DNA of 14,498 bases from Strigomonas culicis (taxonomy: Eukaryota > Euglenozoa > Kinetoplastea > Trypanosomatida > Trypanosomatidae): NCBI GenBank assembly GCA_000482145.1, contig AUXH01000492.1, positions 1 through 14,498 of the forward strand, written 5' to 3'. The notes beneath the pieces were generated by a model. That model saw only the letters and a list, made by a program, of their open reading frames with translations. It did no database searches and was not told where the DNA came from. Below, piece by piece: positions 6,802 to 14,421 of the stretch (positions are counted from its first letter, which is position 1; each line of letters begins with the position of its first letter). The position numbers were made by a program, and so were the translations under genes.

Positions 6802-8715
6802 TTACTCGTTAAACACACTTTCCCTCGCCGCCGTGCCCGCCCGACTTCGTCTCTTCCTCTCCTCGACCTCATCCACGAGCAGCTCCGCCAAGTCGCGGCG
6901 CTGCTCCGCCTCGCTCGCCGCCGCCTCCTTCGAGGCCTCGGGACGGCTGCCGCCGCCGGTGAGCGACAGCAGCTCCTCCCGCAGCCTTATCTCGCGCGCG
7001 TAGGCCTCCGCCTCGTGGCGATACAGCCGCTCGCGCGGGAAGAGACTCAGAATGGCACCCACCGCACACACACACGTGATGAGCACGATGACGTACACGC
7101 AGGAAGCCTTGGACGGCTCGTTGCCGAGCATCGCGGAGGAGATGGAGAGTAAGATGATGGACACGAGGTTGGCGCCCGCCATGAAGAGCGCGCTCGGCAC
7201 GCTTTCTGGCAGCGGGTACGTGATCTCCATCGCGAACTCAAACGCAATCGGCATCGTCGTGTTCTGGAAGACGCCGGCGAAGATGTAGATGAAGACGCAG
7301 AGCCCTGACATGAGCGTCGTGTTGGGCTCCGCCGTCTTCATGATGACGATGAGTGCGAGGCAGAACAGTACGCTGCCCACGAGACAGATGATGACCGGAA
7401 CCTTATAGAGACGCTTGTAACCAACGAAGAGCCCCACGAGATAAGCGGCGACTGTGCCGGCGACCAAGTTGAGCGCACCGGCGATACCGGCGAGCTCGGC
7501 GGACAGCCCGAAGGGGTCGAGGATCTGGCCGACGACAGAGGCGTAGGTCCACACACTGCCCATGCTAATGCTGAAGGCACACATGAGAAAGACAAAGTCG
7601 CGCTGCGAGAGCAGCTGGATAATAGTGCGCGCGACGTGGATGTACGCGGCAACATTCTTATTCTGCCGCGCACGATACCAGACGCGTTTCGCCTTTGATT
7701 TGGGGGGTGCGACAGAAGCGGTGCTCTCCTTCTCCGCTTCCACAGCCGATTTCTGATGCTCCTGCTGCGGGGCCGCGCGCGCGTCGCTTTCGGCCGCACT
7801 CGCCGGCTCTACGCCTGCGAGGTCTTCTTGTCCCAGCATCTCTGCAGCCTCGGCCTCCTCTGCTGCTCCCTCCCGCGCGTGCTGATGCAGCCGCGGCGAG
7901 CGCAGGAAGAAGATGCTGGCGATGAAGATGACGCCGCAGTAGGCGAGCTCGAGCCCGAAGAGGATGTAGAACTGGTGCTGCTGCGTCGCGTGGTCCGTGC
8001 TGCCGTCCGCCTTGACGATGAAGGGTGGGATGATGAGCGCCGCGGCGTTGCCCAGATTATTCGCGCTCGACATGATGGCCGTCGCAAAAGCACGCTTGCG
8101 CGGTGGGAAGTACTGCGCCGCGATGAGCGGCGGCACCTCCAACACAAACAGCTGCGCACACGAGTTGAAAACCTGTGCGATCATGACGATCGTGTAGGAC
8201 GGTTTCTGGAGGCCTGGAGAGAACTTCAGCAACGCACCGAGTGTGTTGAGAGCACCGCCGAGCAGCACCGAGAGCCGCACACCAAAGCGCTCGAACGTTG
8301 TGCAGGCAAAATAGACACCGACGACAAAAATGATCATGTAGATGGTGGACAGCATATTGAGCTCGTTTGTGCTGAGGTTGAAGTACTGGCGCGCGGGCGA
8401 GGCAATGGTGGAGTACGTGATCCATTGGATGGCGTTGGAGCTGCTGAACAAGGAAAAGAGCACGAGCACCGGCCAGCGCCACGGGTCGCCGACCAGCGCC
8501 GTCGTCGCGCCGGACGTCGCGGTGTCCATCGAATTCTTGTGTTCCTCCATGAAGCGGAAGTGCGGGCTCTGCTGCAGGATGGACGCGGCGGAGGGCTTTT
8601 CCATGGCGGCGGTGGCGTACACTTCCTGCAGGTTCTCGCGGTCGGGCGCGCGCTCCTCTGCCTGACCTGGGCGTGCCGCCGCGCGCTCGTGCTTCGCGTT
8701 GCGATGGGACGGCAT
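6802..8715 (-). CDS. FLVCR/SLC49-like major facilitator transporter, copy 3 of the array (637 aa)
   Basis: This is a 12-TM transporter with cytosolic ends. It starts at the ATG at 8715-8713 and is preceded by a good trans-splice signal. The family call rests on the TM1 motif NAIQW (residues 94-98; FLVCR proteins have NAFQW), the MFS loop 2-3 motif FERFGVRLSVLLG (141-153), QLF-LEVPP in TM4 (188-196), and FEFAMEITYP (492-501), which closely matches the FLVCR FEFAVE-TYP signature. Approximate helices: TM1 81-104, TM2 117-138, TM3 146-166, TM4 172-195, TM5 207-232, TM6 249-272, TM7 371-398, TM8 406-430, TM9 437-459, TM10 467-490, TM11 506-529, TM12 536-559. A Glu/Ala-rich cytosolic loop (274-345) separates the halves. 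The tail holds an acidic dileucine motif (D608 to L612-L613). Human FLVCRs move choline and ethanolamine, and a Leishmania homologue is reported as a haem/porphyrin transporter; the substrate here is unknown. Confidence 0.93.
   Translation of the reverse strand: MPSHRNAKHERAAARPGQAEERAPDRENLQEVYATAAMEKPSAASILQQSPHFRFMEEHKNSMDTATSGATTALVGDPWRWPVLVLFSLFSSSNAIQWITYSTIASPARQYFNLSTNELNMLSTIYMIIFVVGVYFACTTFERFGVRLSVLLGGALNTLGALLKFSPGLQKPSYTIVMIAQVFNSCAQLFVLEVPPLIAAQYFPPRKRAFATAIMSSANNLGNAAALIIPPFIVKADGSTDHATQQHQFYILFGLELAYCGVIFIASIFFLRSPRLHQHAREGAAEEAEAAEMLGQEDLAGVEPASAAESDARAAPQQEHQKSAVEAEKESTASVAPPKSKAKRVWYRARQNKNVAAYIHVARTIIQLLSQRDFVFLMCAFSISMGSVWTYASVVGQILDPFGLSAELAGIAGALNLVAGTVAAYLVGLFVGYKRLYKVPVIICLVGSVLFCLALIVIMKTAEPNTTLMSGLCVFIYIFAGVFQNTTMPIAFEFAMEITYPLPESVPSALFMAGANLVSIILLSISSAMLGNEPSKASCVYVIVLITCVCAVGAILSLFPRERLYRHEAEAYAREIRLREELLSLTGGGSRPEASKEAAASEAEQRRDLAELLVDEVEERKRRSRAGTAARESVFNE
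7179..7363 (-). repeat. 185-bp tract identical to 12731-12915 (gene-conversion signature)
   Basis: Base-by-base comparison shows no mismatch over 185 bp between this stretch and 12731-12915 (constant offset 5552), including third codon positions. It covers the codons from TM9/TM10 through FEFAMEITYP to the start of TM11. The middle paralogue differs at many synonymous sites over the same codons (about 9845-10030). Confidence 0.9.
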
Positions 8716-8812
8716 CGTATTTGAAACTAACGAATGAATTGTGTTTTGTTTCGTTTACTCTTTGTCTTTCTTTGTAGATGTCTTGTATTCTTGTGGTAGT
8801 GTTCTTCTTCGT

Positions 8813-8847
8813 CTGACAACACCGAGAGGGAGGAAAGAAAAAAAAAA
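8813..8847 (-). promoter_or_regulatory. Trans-splicing signal for the 637-aa transporter
   Basis: A 24-nt uninterrupted pyrimidine tract on the minus strand (8824-8847) is followed 10 nt later by TCAG with its AG at 8814-8813. The resulting leader is about 97 nt and contains no upstream ATG that I could see. This is one of the clearest such signals in the window. Confidence 0.65.
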
Positions 8848-9147
8848 CGAGTGAAGCCAGAGATGCCCGGGGAGCGTGGATTAGACAGTATCGCTGATAC
8901 ATGAAGTCCCAACGTAGAGGACCATGCATTGTACAAGACAAACAGAAAGAGATAACAGTTTACAGTCAGTTTACAACACGGAGGCGCTTAAGTGTCAAGT
9001 GATTATATTATCGTACGAAAAAGTAAAGCTAAATTATGCTGTTGCGGACGGAAAGAAAAGAAGAAAAACTAAGAACAGTAATAATTGTACGTTTTATATG
9101 CTCTTTTTTGAATCATTTTGTTTTATCTTTGCAACCGCTCGACCGTA

Positions 9148-9229
9148 ACACAAACAAAAAAAAACAAAAAACAGCAAGAAAAAAGAAAACGAACAAAAAA
9201 ATTGTAAAAAACAAAAAAAAAAGAAACTG
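9148..9229 (-). promoter_or_regulatory. Long T-rich pyrimidine tract, possible distal splice or polyadenylation signal
   Basis: On the plus strand this is a nearly continuous A-run broken by single C or G bases; on the transcribed minus strand it is a U-rich tract of about 80 nt. It lies about 430 nt upstream of the third transporter ATG, beyond the nearer tract at 8824-8847. It could direct an alternative spliced-leader site or set the polyadenylation site of the upstream gene. Confidence 0.4.
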
Positions 9230-9530
9230 TAATGAATTATTTATAATGTATACAATTATTTAGAAACTCAAAATGCTTGTGCGTTTGTTCGTGAAAAAGT
9301 GTCTCTATTTTAATAATCTTTTCACGTTTTTTTTTTCCTTTGCGTAAACCTGCGCGGTCGCCTCCGTCTTCACACGTACAACTATGAGTGATGACCGACA
9401 CATGGATTATGAACAAGAACAAGTAAACAAAAGAACCAAACCAGAAAAGAAAACACACTCCTGATGCCGACAGACATCCTATTGCTTCTACAAAAAAGAT
9501 GCATAGAATGCCTTCCAGCTTCTTGTCTTC

Positions 9531-11417
9531 TTACATGGGTGCGTTGCACCGGTCCCGGTCCTTGCCACCCGTGGCGCCGTCGTCGTGCGGCGCGAACAGC
9601 GCCATCTCCGTGTCCGCGCTGCGGCGGTGCGGCCCGTGGGGGGCGGGCGGCAGCATGCGCTTCGCGTAGTCCTCCGCGGCGCTGCGGTACAGCGTCTCGC
9701 GCGGGAAGCCGCTGAGGACCGCGCCGCCGGCGTACACACACGTGATGAGCGTCACGACGAACACGCAGGACGGCTTGGTCGGCTCGTTGCCGAGCATCGC
9801 GGAGGAGATGGTGACCATGACGACCGCGATGAGGTTGGCGCCCGCCATGAAGAGCGCGCTCGGCACGCCCTCCGGCAGCGGGTACGTCATCTCCATCGCG
9901 AACTCAAACGCGATGGGCATCGCGGTGGTCTGGAAGACGCCGGCGAAGATGTAGATGAAGACGCAGAGCCCCGTCATGAGCGTCGTGTTGGGGTCCGCCG
10001 TCTTCATGATGACGATGAGCGCGAGGCAGAAGAGCACGCTCGCGGCCAGACAGATCACCACCGGCACCTTGTACAGCCGCTGGCGGTCGACGAGAAGGCC
10101 GACGAGGTAGGCGGCGACTGTGCCGACCACCAGGTTGAGCGCGCCGGCGATGCCCACGGTCTGCGAGCTGAGCCCGTACGGCGTGAGGATCTGCTCCAGC
10201 ACGGACGCGTAGGTCCACACGCTGCCCATGCTGACGCTGAAGGCGCACAGCAGACACACGAAGTCCCTCTTCGACAGGAGGAGGCCGATGGTGCGCGCGA
10301 CGTGGAGGCAGGCGGCGACGTTGTCATTGCGCTGCGCGCGGCGCCACAGCCGCCGGCACGGCGACGCACGCCGCTCGGCTTCTGCGGCGCCGTCGTCCGG
10401 CTCGTGTAGCGGCCCCGTCAGCTCCAGCTCGCCGTCGATGGAGGGTGCGTGGTGGCCGCAGCCCGCGTCCAGCTTCTCGGCCATCGGTGCCAGCGGCTCG
10501 TCGGACTGCAGCGACAGCAGCCGCCGCGCCTCCTGCGCCTGTTCGCGCCGCAGCAGCTCCACCTGCGGCGAGCGCAGGAAGAAGATGCTGGCGATGAGAA
10601 TGACGCCGCAGTAGGCGAGCTCGAGGCTGAAGAGCATATAGAACTGGTGGGGGTCTGCGCGCGTCACGATGAAGGGCGGCACAACGAGCGCCAGCGCGCT
10701 GCCCAGGTTGTCCGCGGTCGCCATGATCGCCGTCGCGAAGGCGCGCCGGCGCGGCGGAAAGTACTGAGCCGCGATGAGCGGCGGCACCTGAAGGATGAAG
10801 AGCTGGCTGAAGGAGCAGATGGTCTGTGCGAGGATGACGGTGGTGTAGGACGGCTTCTGGATGGCGGGCGCCACCTTGAGCACCGCGCCGAACGTGTTGA
10901 GGCAGCAGCCGAGCAGCACGGACCGGCGGACACCGAACCGCTCCACGAAGGCGCAGGCAAAAAAGAACCCGAGCACAAAAGTGATCATATAGATAGAGGA
11001 CAACATGTTGAGCTGATAGGTGGTCAGGTTGAAGTAGGCGCGCGCGGGTTTTGCGATGATGGAATAGGTCAGCCACTGGATGGCGCTGGAGCTGCTGAAC
11101 ATGGAGAAGAGCACGAGCACCGGCCAGCGCCACGGGTCGCCGACCAGTGCCGTCGTCGCGCCGGACGCGGTCGCGTGCTTATACTTTTCCATGAAGCGGA
11201 AGTAGGGGCTGTCCTGCAGTGGGAGTGCCATGTCCGGTACGGTGGGATGGTGAATAGCACACGCACCGGTAGCTTCCACGGGCTGTGAGACGGGAGTGGC
11301 GGCAGCAGCCGGAGTGCCAATGGCGGCGCTGGGAGCAGAGGCACGCGGCGCACCGCTGCTGTTCGACGACCCGTTCTCTCGCGCACCACTGGGTGGAGGC
11401 GGAGACCCTGTGCTCAT
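9531..11417 (-). CDS. FLVCR/SLC49-like major facilitator transporter, middle and most divergent copy (628 aa)
   Basis: The start is the ATG at 11417-11415; a longer frame begins only at a GTG and its first 34 codons translate the leader pyrimidine tract into poly-Phe, so it is not used. It has the same 12-TM architecture as its neighbours: SAIQW at 111-115, FVERFGVRRSVLLG at 157-170, SQLFILQVPP at 204-213, GSVW at 398-401 and FEFAMEMTYP at 504-513. The N-terminus (1-70) is Ser/Pro/Ala-rich and unlike the other two. The central loop (about 284-360) is also unique. The tail after TM12 is short and ends in a His/Asp/Gly-rich stretch without the acidic dileucine motif of the other copies. Substitutions in the helices and synonymous divergence make it the outlier of the three. 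Substrate is unknown; a different substrate range or location from the other copies is inferred, not shown. Confidence 0.92.
   Translation of the reverse strand: MSTGSPPPPSGARENGSSNSSGAPRASAPSAAIGTPAAAATPVSQPVEATGACAIHHPTVPDMALPLQDSPYFRFMEKYKHATASGATTALVGDPWRWPVLVLFSMFSSSSAIQWLTYSIIAKPARAYFNLTTYQLNMLSSIYMITFVLGFFFACAFVERFGVRRSVLLGCCLNTFGAVLKVAPAIQKPSYTTVILAQTICSFSQLFILQVPPLIAAQYFPPRRRAFATAIMATADNLGSALALVVPPFIVTRADPHQFYMLFSLELAYCGVILIASIFFLRSPQVELLRREQAQEARRLLSLQSDEPLAPMAEKLDAGCGHHAPSIDGELELTGPLHEPDDGAAEAERRASPCRRLWRRAQRNDNVAACLHVARTIGLLLSKRDFVCLLCAFSVSMGSVWTYASVLEQILTPYGLSSQTVGIAGALNLVVGTVAAYLVGLLVDRQRLYKVPVVICLAASVLFCLALIVIMKTADPNTTLMTGLCVFIYIFAGVFQTTAMPIAFEFAMEMTYPLPEGVPSALFMAGANLIAVVMVTISSAMLGNEPTKPSCVFVVTLITCVYAGGAVLSGFPRETLYRSAAEDYAKRMLPPAPHGPHRRSADTEMALFAPHDDGATGGKDRDRCNAPM
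11073..11143 (-). repeat. 71-bp tract identical to 14010-14080
   Basis: This stretch, coding for the GDPWRWP motif and most of TM1 through the AIQW motif, is identical over 71 bp to the first transporter copy at 14010-14080. The third copy (about 8407-8500) has several mismatches here. It links copies 1 and 2, whereas downstream regions link copies 1 and 3. Confidence 0.85.
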
Positions 11418-11601
11418 TTCTAGCCAAATAGAAGAAGCGAACAAAAAAGCGAAAAAGAAATGAAACACACAAAGAAAAAAAAAACGGTCTGATAAATGTG
11501 AATAACAGCGGCACTGCACGGATGAGAAAAGAAGGAAATAAAAACGAAACCAAACAAATGAAAAGAGTTAATCTCTTCTTCTTATTGCAGTTATTTTGCT
11601 T

Positions 11602-11680
11602 CTTTTTTTATCGTGGTTGTGATGGTTGCAACAAGGGAAAAAGGAAGAATTGAAAGAAGAGAAAAGGAAAGAGAAAGGGA
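11602..11680 (-). promoter_or_regulatory. Strong trans-splicing signal for the middle transporter
   Basis: The minus strand carries a pyrimidine tract of about 48 nt (11633-11680, interrupted by two adjacent A residues), the strongest in the window. The next AG is 30 nt downstream at 11603-11602, and a second follows at 11600-11599. The leader would be about 184 nt. A weaker second signal lies closer to the gene: a T-rich tract at about 11521-11555 with GCAG at 11515-11514. Confidence 0.55.
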
Positions 11681-12289
11681 TGGATCCATAAAAGATATGT
11701 ATTTTGCAAAGCGTAGAATCACACTAACTTAGCAACAGATTGCCCTTCCACTCGTTTTTTTTTTATGCTCTCTTCTTCTTTTTTAAACTGTGTGTATTAG
11801 TATATGTACCGATAGAAGTCAACATCTCTCTGTTTACAACAGGAAGAAAAAAGAATAGTAAATTGAACTAAAGAGCCAATATGTCCTTTACAAAGAAATG
11901 GTAAAAAAACATGTATTGTCTTAATTATAGTTTTACCATATCTACTTTACTGTTTCTTTATCATAGACACGTACACAAGTAATACACACACACAAAAAAA
12001 AAAAACACGTCGAAAAAATGAAATAAGAAATGGGAATAATAAAACAGAAAAAAAAAGAGGAACTGTATGTAAAAAACTGAAATAATAATAAAATGGTAGT
12101 ATCAATAGCTAAAATCTTACAATTAAAGTTTTATGAATTACTACTTAAAGGATTATGCTTGTGCATCAACAGCACAATATTATTTTTATATTATCATCAT
12201 CATTGTTATTATTATTTCAGTTCAAGAACGAAGTAGTCTATAAACTTCTCGTGCAGTTATGAATTCCATAACTGTCTTTATTAAGTATG

Positions 12290-12308
12290 TATATATATAT
12301 ATATATAT
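12290..12308. repeat. (TA)n microsatellite
   Basis: A simple alternating TA run lies in the presumed 3' UTR of the first transporter gene, about 100 bp past its stop codon. Confidence 0.85.
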
Positions 12309-12404
12309 GTATGAAAGTGGTAGAATAAAAAGCATGTTATTCAACCCATTTAATTTACTTTGCTGTTTCTCTCTCTTTCTTTTTCGTTTTTTTATTATTA
12401 TCTT

Positions 12405-14351
12405 TTAGTGCTTTTCACTGCGCACCGCGTCCGCCTGCCGCTCCTCCAGCAGCTCCATCACATCGCCGTTGTCGCTCTCGCCGTTGCTGCTGGCGGCGCC
12501 GCTGGCGTTCGTCAGAGGCAGCACCTCTTCACGTAGACGCATCTCGCGCGCGTAGGCCTCCGCCTCGTGTCGGTACAGCCGCTCGCGCGGGAAGAAGCTG
12601 AGCACGGCGCCGGCGCCACACACACACGTGATGAGCACAATGACGTTGACACAGGAGGCCTTGGACGGCTCGTTGCCGAGCATCGCGGAGGAGACGGAGA
12701 GCAGAACGATGGACACGAGGTTGGCGCCCACCATGAAGAGCGCGCTCGGCACGCTTTCTGGCAGCGGGTACGTGATCTCCATCGCGAACTCAAACGCAAT
12801 CGGCATCGTCGTGTTCTGGAAGACGCCGGCGAAGATGTAGATGAAGACGCAGAGCCCTGACATGAGCGTCGTGTTGGGCTCCGCCGTCTTCATGATGACG
12901 ATGAGTGCGAGGCAGCAGATCACGCTGCCAATGAGGCAGACAATGACGGGGACCTTATAGAGACGCTTGTAACCAACGAAGAGCCCCACAAAGTAGGAGA
13001 CGAAGGTGCCGGCGACCAAGTTGAGCGCGCCGGCGATACCGGCGAGCTCGGCGGACAGCCCGAAGGGGTCGAGGATCTGGCCGACGACAGAGGCGTAGGT
13101 CCACACACTGCCGGTGCAGATGCTGAAGGCAAAGAGGAGAAAGACAAAGTCGCGCTGCGAGAGCAGACGGAAGATGGTGCGTGCGACGTGGATGTACGCG
13201 GCGACGTTCTTGTTCTGCCGCGCGCGGAACCAGACGCGCTTTACCTTCGACTTGGGCATCGCCGAGGCGACCTCCTGCTCCTGGGCGGCGGCGGTGGTGG
13301 GCGCGTTCTCGCAGATGGGTTCCTGCGCGTGGATGTCGGCGGCGGCGGGGCTCTGGCCGCCCTTGCACGGGTCGGCCGCGGCGAGCCGCTCCGGCGCGTC
13401 GGGGTGGAGCAGATCCGCGAGATCCGCGTCCGGCTCCGCGGCCGTATCCGGCGCGGAGGCCGTGGCAGCGTCCGCGCGCTTCTGCACCTGCTTCTGCGAC
13501 CGCGGCGAGCGCAGGAAGAAGATGCTGCCCAGGAGGATAATGCCGCAGTAGGCCAGCTCGCCGCCGAAGAGAACGTAGAACTGCGACTGATTCGCGGACT
13601 TGACGATGAAGGGCGGCACGATGAGCGCCAGCGCGCTGCCCAGGTTGTTGGACGTCGACATGATGGCCGTCGCAAAAGCGCGCTTGCGCGGTGGGAAGTA
13701 CTGCGCCGCGATGAGCGGCGGCACCTCCAGAATGAACAGCTGCGCACACGAGTTGAAGACCTGTGCGATCATGACGATCGTGTAGGACGGTTTCTGGAGG
13801 CCTGGAGAGAACTTCAGCAGCGCACCGAGTGTGTTGGAGCAGCAGCCGAGCAGCACCGAGAGCCGCACACCAAAGCGCTCGACGAACGCGCACGCGAAGT
13901 AGGCGCCAATGACAAAGATGATCATGTAGATGGTGGACAGCATGTTGAGCTGATTCGTGCTGAGGCCAAAGTACTCGCGGGCGGGCGAGGCAATCGTGGA
14001 GTACGTGATCCACTGGATGGCGCTGGAGCTGCTGAACATGGAGAAGAGCACGAGCACCGGCCAGCGCCACGGGTCGCCGATCAGCGCCGTCGCGGTGCCG
14101 GTCGTTTCCGTGGCCATCGCATGTTTGTGCTCCTCCATGAAGCGGAAGTTGGGGTTTAGGCGCTGGTTTTCGAGGTGGCGCGCCTGGGTTTCATGCAGTA
14201 TGGCATCCTCGTTGTCTTCCTCAAGGGGTGCCTCGGGCTGCTGCCGCGCCTCCGCCTGCGCCGCGTACTTCGCAGCCGCGCCCGCGCCGGCGGAGGAATC
14301 GCTCACCGCGGAGGCGGCCTCGCGCCGGTTGGGGTCGTTGTTTGGGTCCAT
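12405..14351 (-). CDS. FLVCR/SLC49-like major facilitator transporter, copy 1 of the array (648 aa)
   Basis: The start is the ATG at 14351-14349. The 12-TM layout matches the other copies: SAIQW at 110-114, FVERFGVRLSVLLG at 156-169, AQLFILEVPP at 203-212, central cytosolic loop about 281-372, GSVW at 414-417 and FEFAMEITYP at 520-529. It is most similar to the non-adjacent third copy across TM7-TM12, including long identical DNA tracts, but its N-terminus (1-68, Ala/Gln/Glu-rich) and central loop are its own. The C-terminal tail contains D630 to L634-L635, an acidic dileucine of the [DE]xxxL[LI] type also found in the third copy. The conserved FRFMEEHKH block (69-77) just before TM1 occurs in all three proteins and may be a cytosolic regulatory or sorting element. 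Transport of a haem-, choline- or ethanolamine-like substrate is inferred from family only. Confidence 0.93.
   Translation of the reverse strand: MDPNNDPNRREAASAVSDSSAGAGAAAKYAAQAEARQQPEAPLEEDNEDAILHETQARHLENQRLNPNFRFMEEHKHAMATETTGTATALIGDPWRWPVLVLFSMFSSSSAIQWITYSTIASPAREYFGLSTNQLNMLSTIYMIIFVIGAYFACAFVERFGVRLSVLLGCCSNTLGALLKFSPGLQKPSYTIVMIAQVFNSCAQLFILEVPPLIAAQYFPPRKRAFATAIMSTSNNLGSALALIVPPFIVKSANQSQFYVLFGGELAYCGIILLGSIFFLRSPRSQKQVQKRADAATASAPDTAAEPDADLADLLHPDAPERLAAADPCKGGQSPAAADIHAQEPICENAPTTAAAQEQEVASAMPKSKVKRVWFRARQNKNVAAYIHVARTIFRLLSQRDFVFLLFAFSICTGSVWTYASVVGQILDPFGLSAELAGIAGALNLVAGTFVSYFVGLFVGYKRLYKVPVIVCLIGSVICCLALIVIMKTAEPNTTLMSGLCVFIYIFAGVFQNTTMPIAFEFAMEITYPLPESVPSALFMVGANLVSIVLLSVSSAMLGNEPSKASCVNVIVLITCVCGAGAVLSFFPRERLYRHEAEAYAREMRLREEVLPLTNASGAASSNGESDNGDVMELLEERQADAVRSEKH
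12731..12915 (-). repeat. 185-bp tract identical to 7179-7363
   Basis: This is the partner of the identical tract in the third transporter copy. A second perfectly identical block at the same offset is 13030-13112 versus 7478-7560 (83 bp, TM7-TM8), and a third is 13759-13819 versus 8171-8231 (61 bp, TM3-TM4), so identity is patchy rather than uniform. Confidence 0.9.
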
Positions 14352-14388
14352 CTTTTACTTATTGTGTGTTTAGAAGTTAGATATGGAT

Positions 14389-14392
<4 letters not shown>

Positions 14393-14420
<28 letters not shown>
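14393..14420. repeat. (TA)14 microsatellite
   Basis: A perfect alternating TA run of 28 nt lies about 40 bp upstream of the first transporter start, in its leader or splice region. On the minus strand the 147 bp upstream of this gene are A-rich and lack a clear pyrimidine tract. Confidence 0.9.

Positions 14421-14421
<1 letters not shown>

Larger units (their letters stand above)
8716..9530 (-). other. Spacer between the middle and third transporter genes
   Basis: This 815-bp AT-rich spacer contains the 3' UTR of the middle transporter and the leader of the third. Notable parts are a T-rich minus-strand tract of about 80 nt (9148-9229) and the promoter-proximal pyrimidine tract at 8824-8847. 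An in-frame stretch at 9458-9237 begins at GTG, not ATG, and is low-complexity. No RNA gene was recognised. Confidence 0.6.
11418..12404 (-). other. Spacer between the first and middle transporter genes
   Basis: At 987 bp this is the longest spacer. It is strongly AT-rich, with purine-rich plus-strand runs (pyrimidine tracts on the transcribed strand) at 11633-11680 and about 11990-12055, and a (TA)n repeat near 12290. No open frame with credible coding content, no tRNA and no recognisable snoRNA box pair were seen. Confidence 0.6.

Noticed and set aside
7756..8724. Long plus-strand frames opposite the transporters (also 9585-10409, 10449-11288 and 13188-14159)
   Set aside because: They recur at equivalent positions in all three paralogues because the coding strand is conserved and GC-rich; they are shadows, not a second gene family.
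9237..9458. A 73-codon minus-strand frame in the spacer downstream of the middle transporter
   Set aside because: It begins at GTG, is low-complexity, and overlaps a U-rich UTR.
11418..11519. N-terminal extension of the middle transporter from a GTG codon
   Set aside because: It would translate the pyrimidine-rich leader into a Phe-rich peptide. Kinetoplastid nuclear genes start at ATG, and the ATG at 11417 begins the plausible N-terminus.
12361..12407. Plus-strand pyrimidine tract ending in TTTTAG next to the first transporter stop codon
   Set aside because: It resembles a splice acceptor on the plus strand, but what follows is the antisense of the transporter gene, so it is most likely UTR composition by chance.
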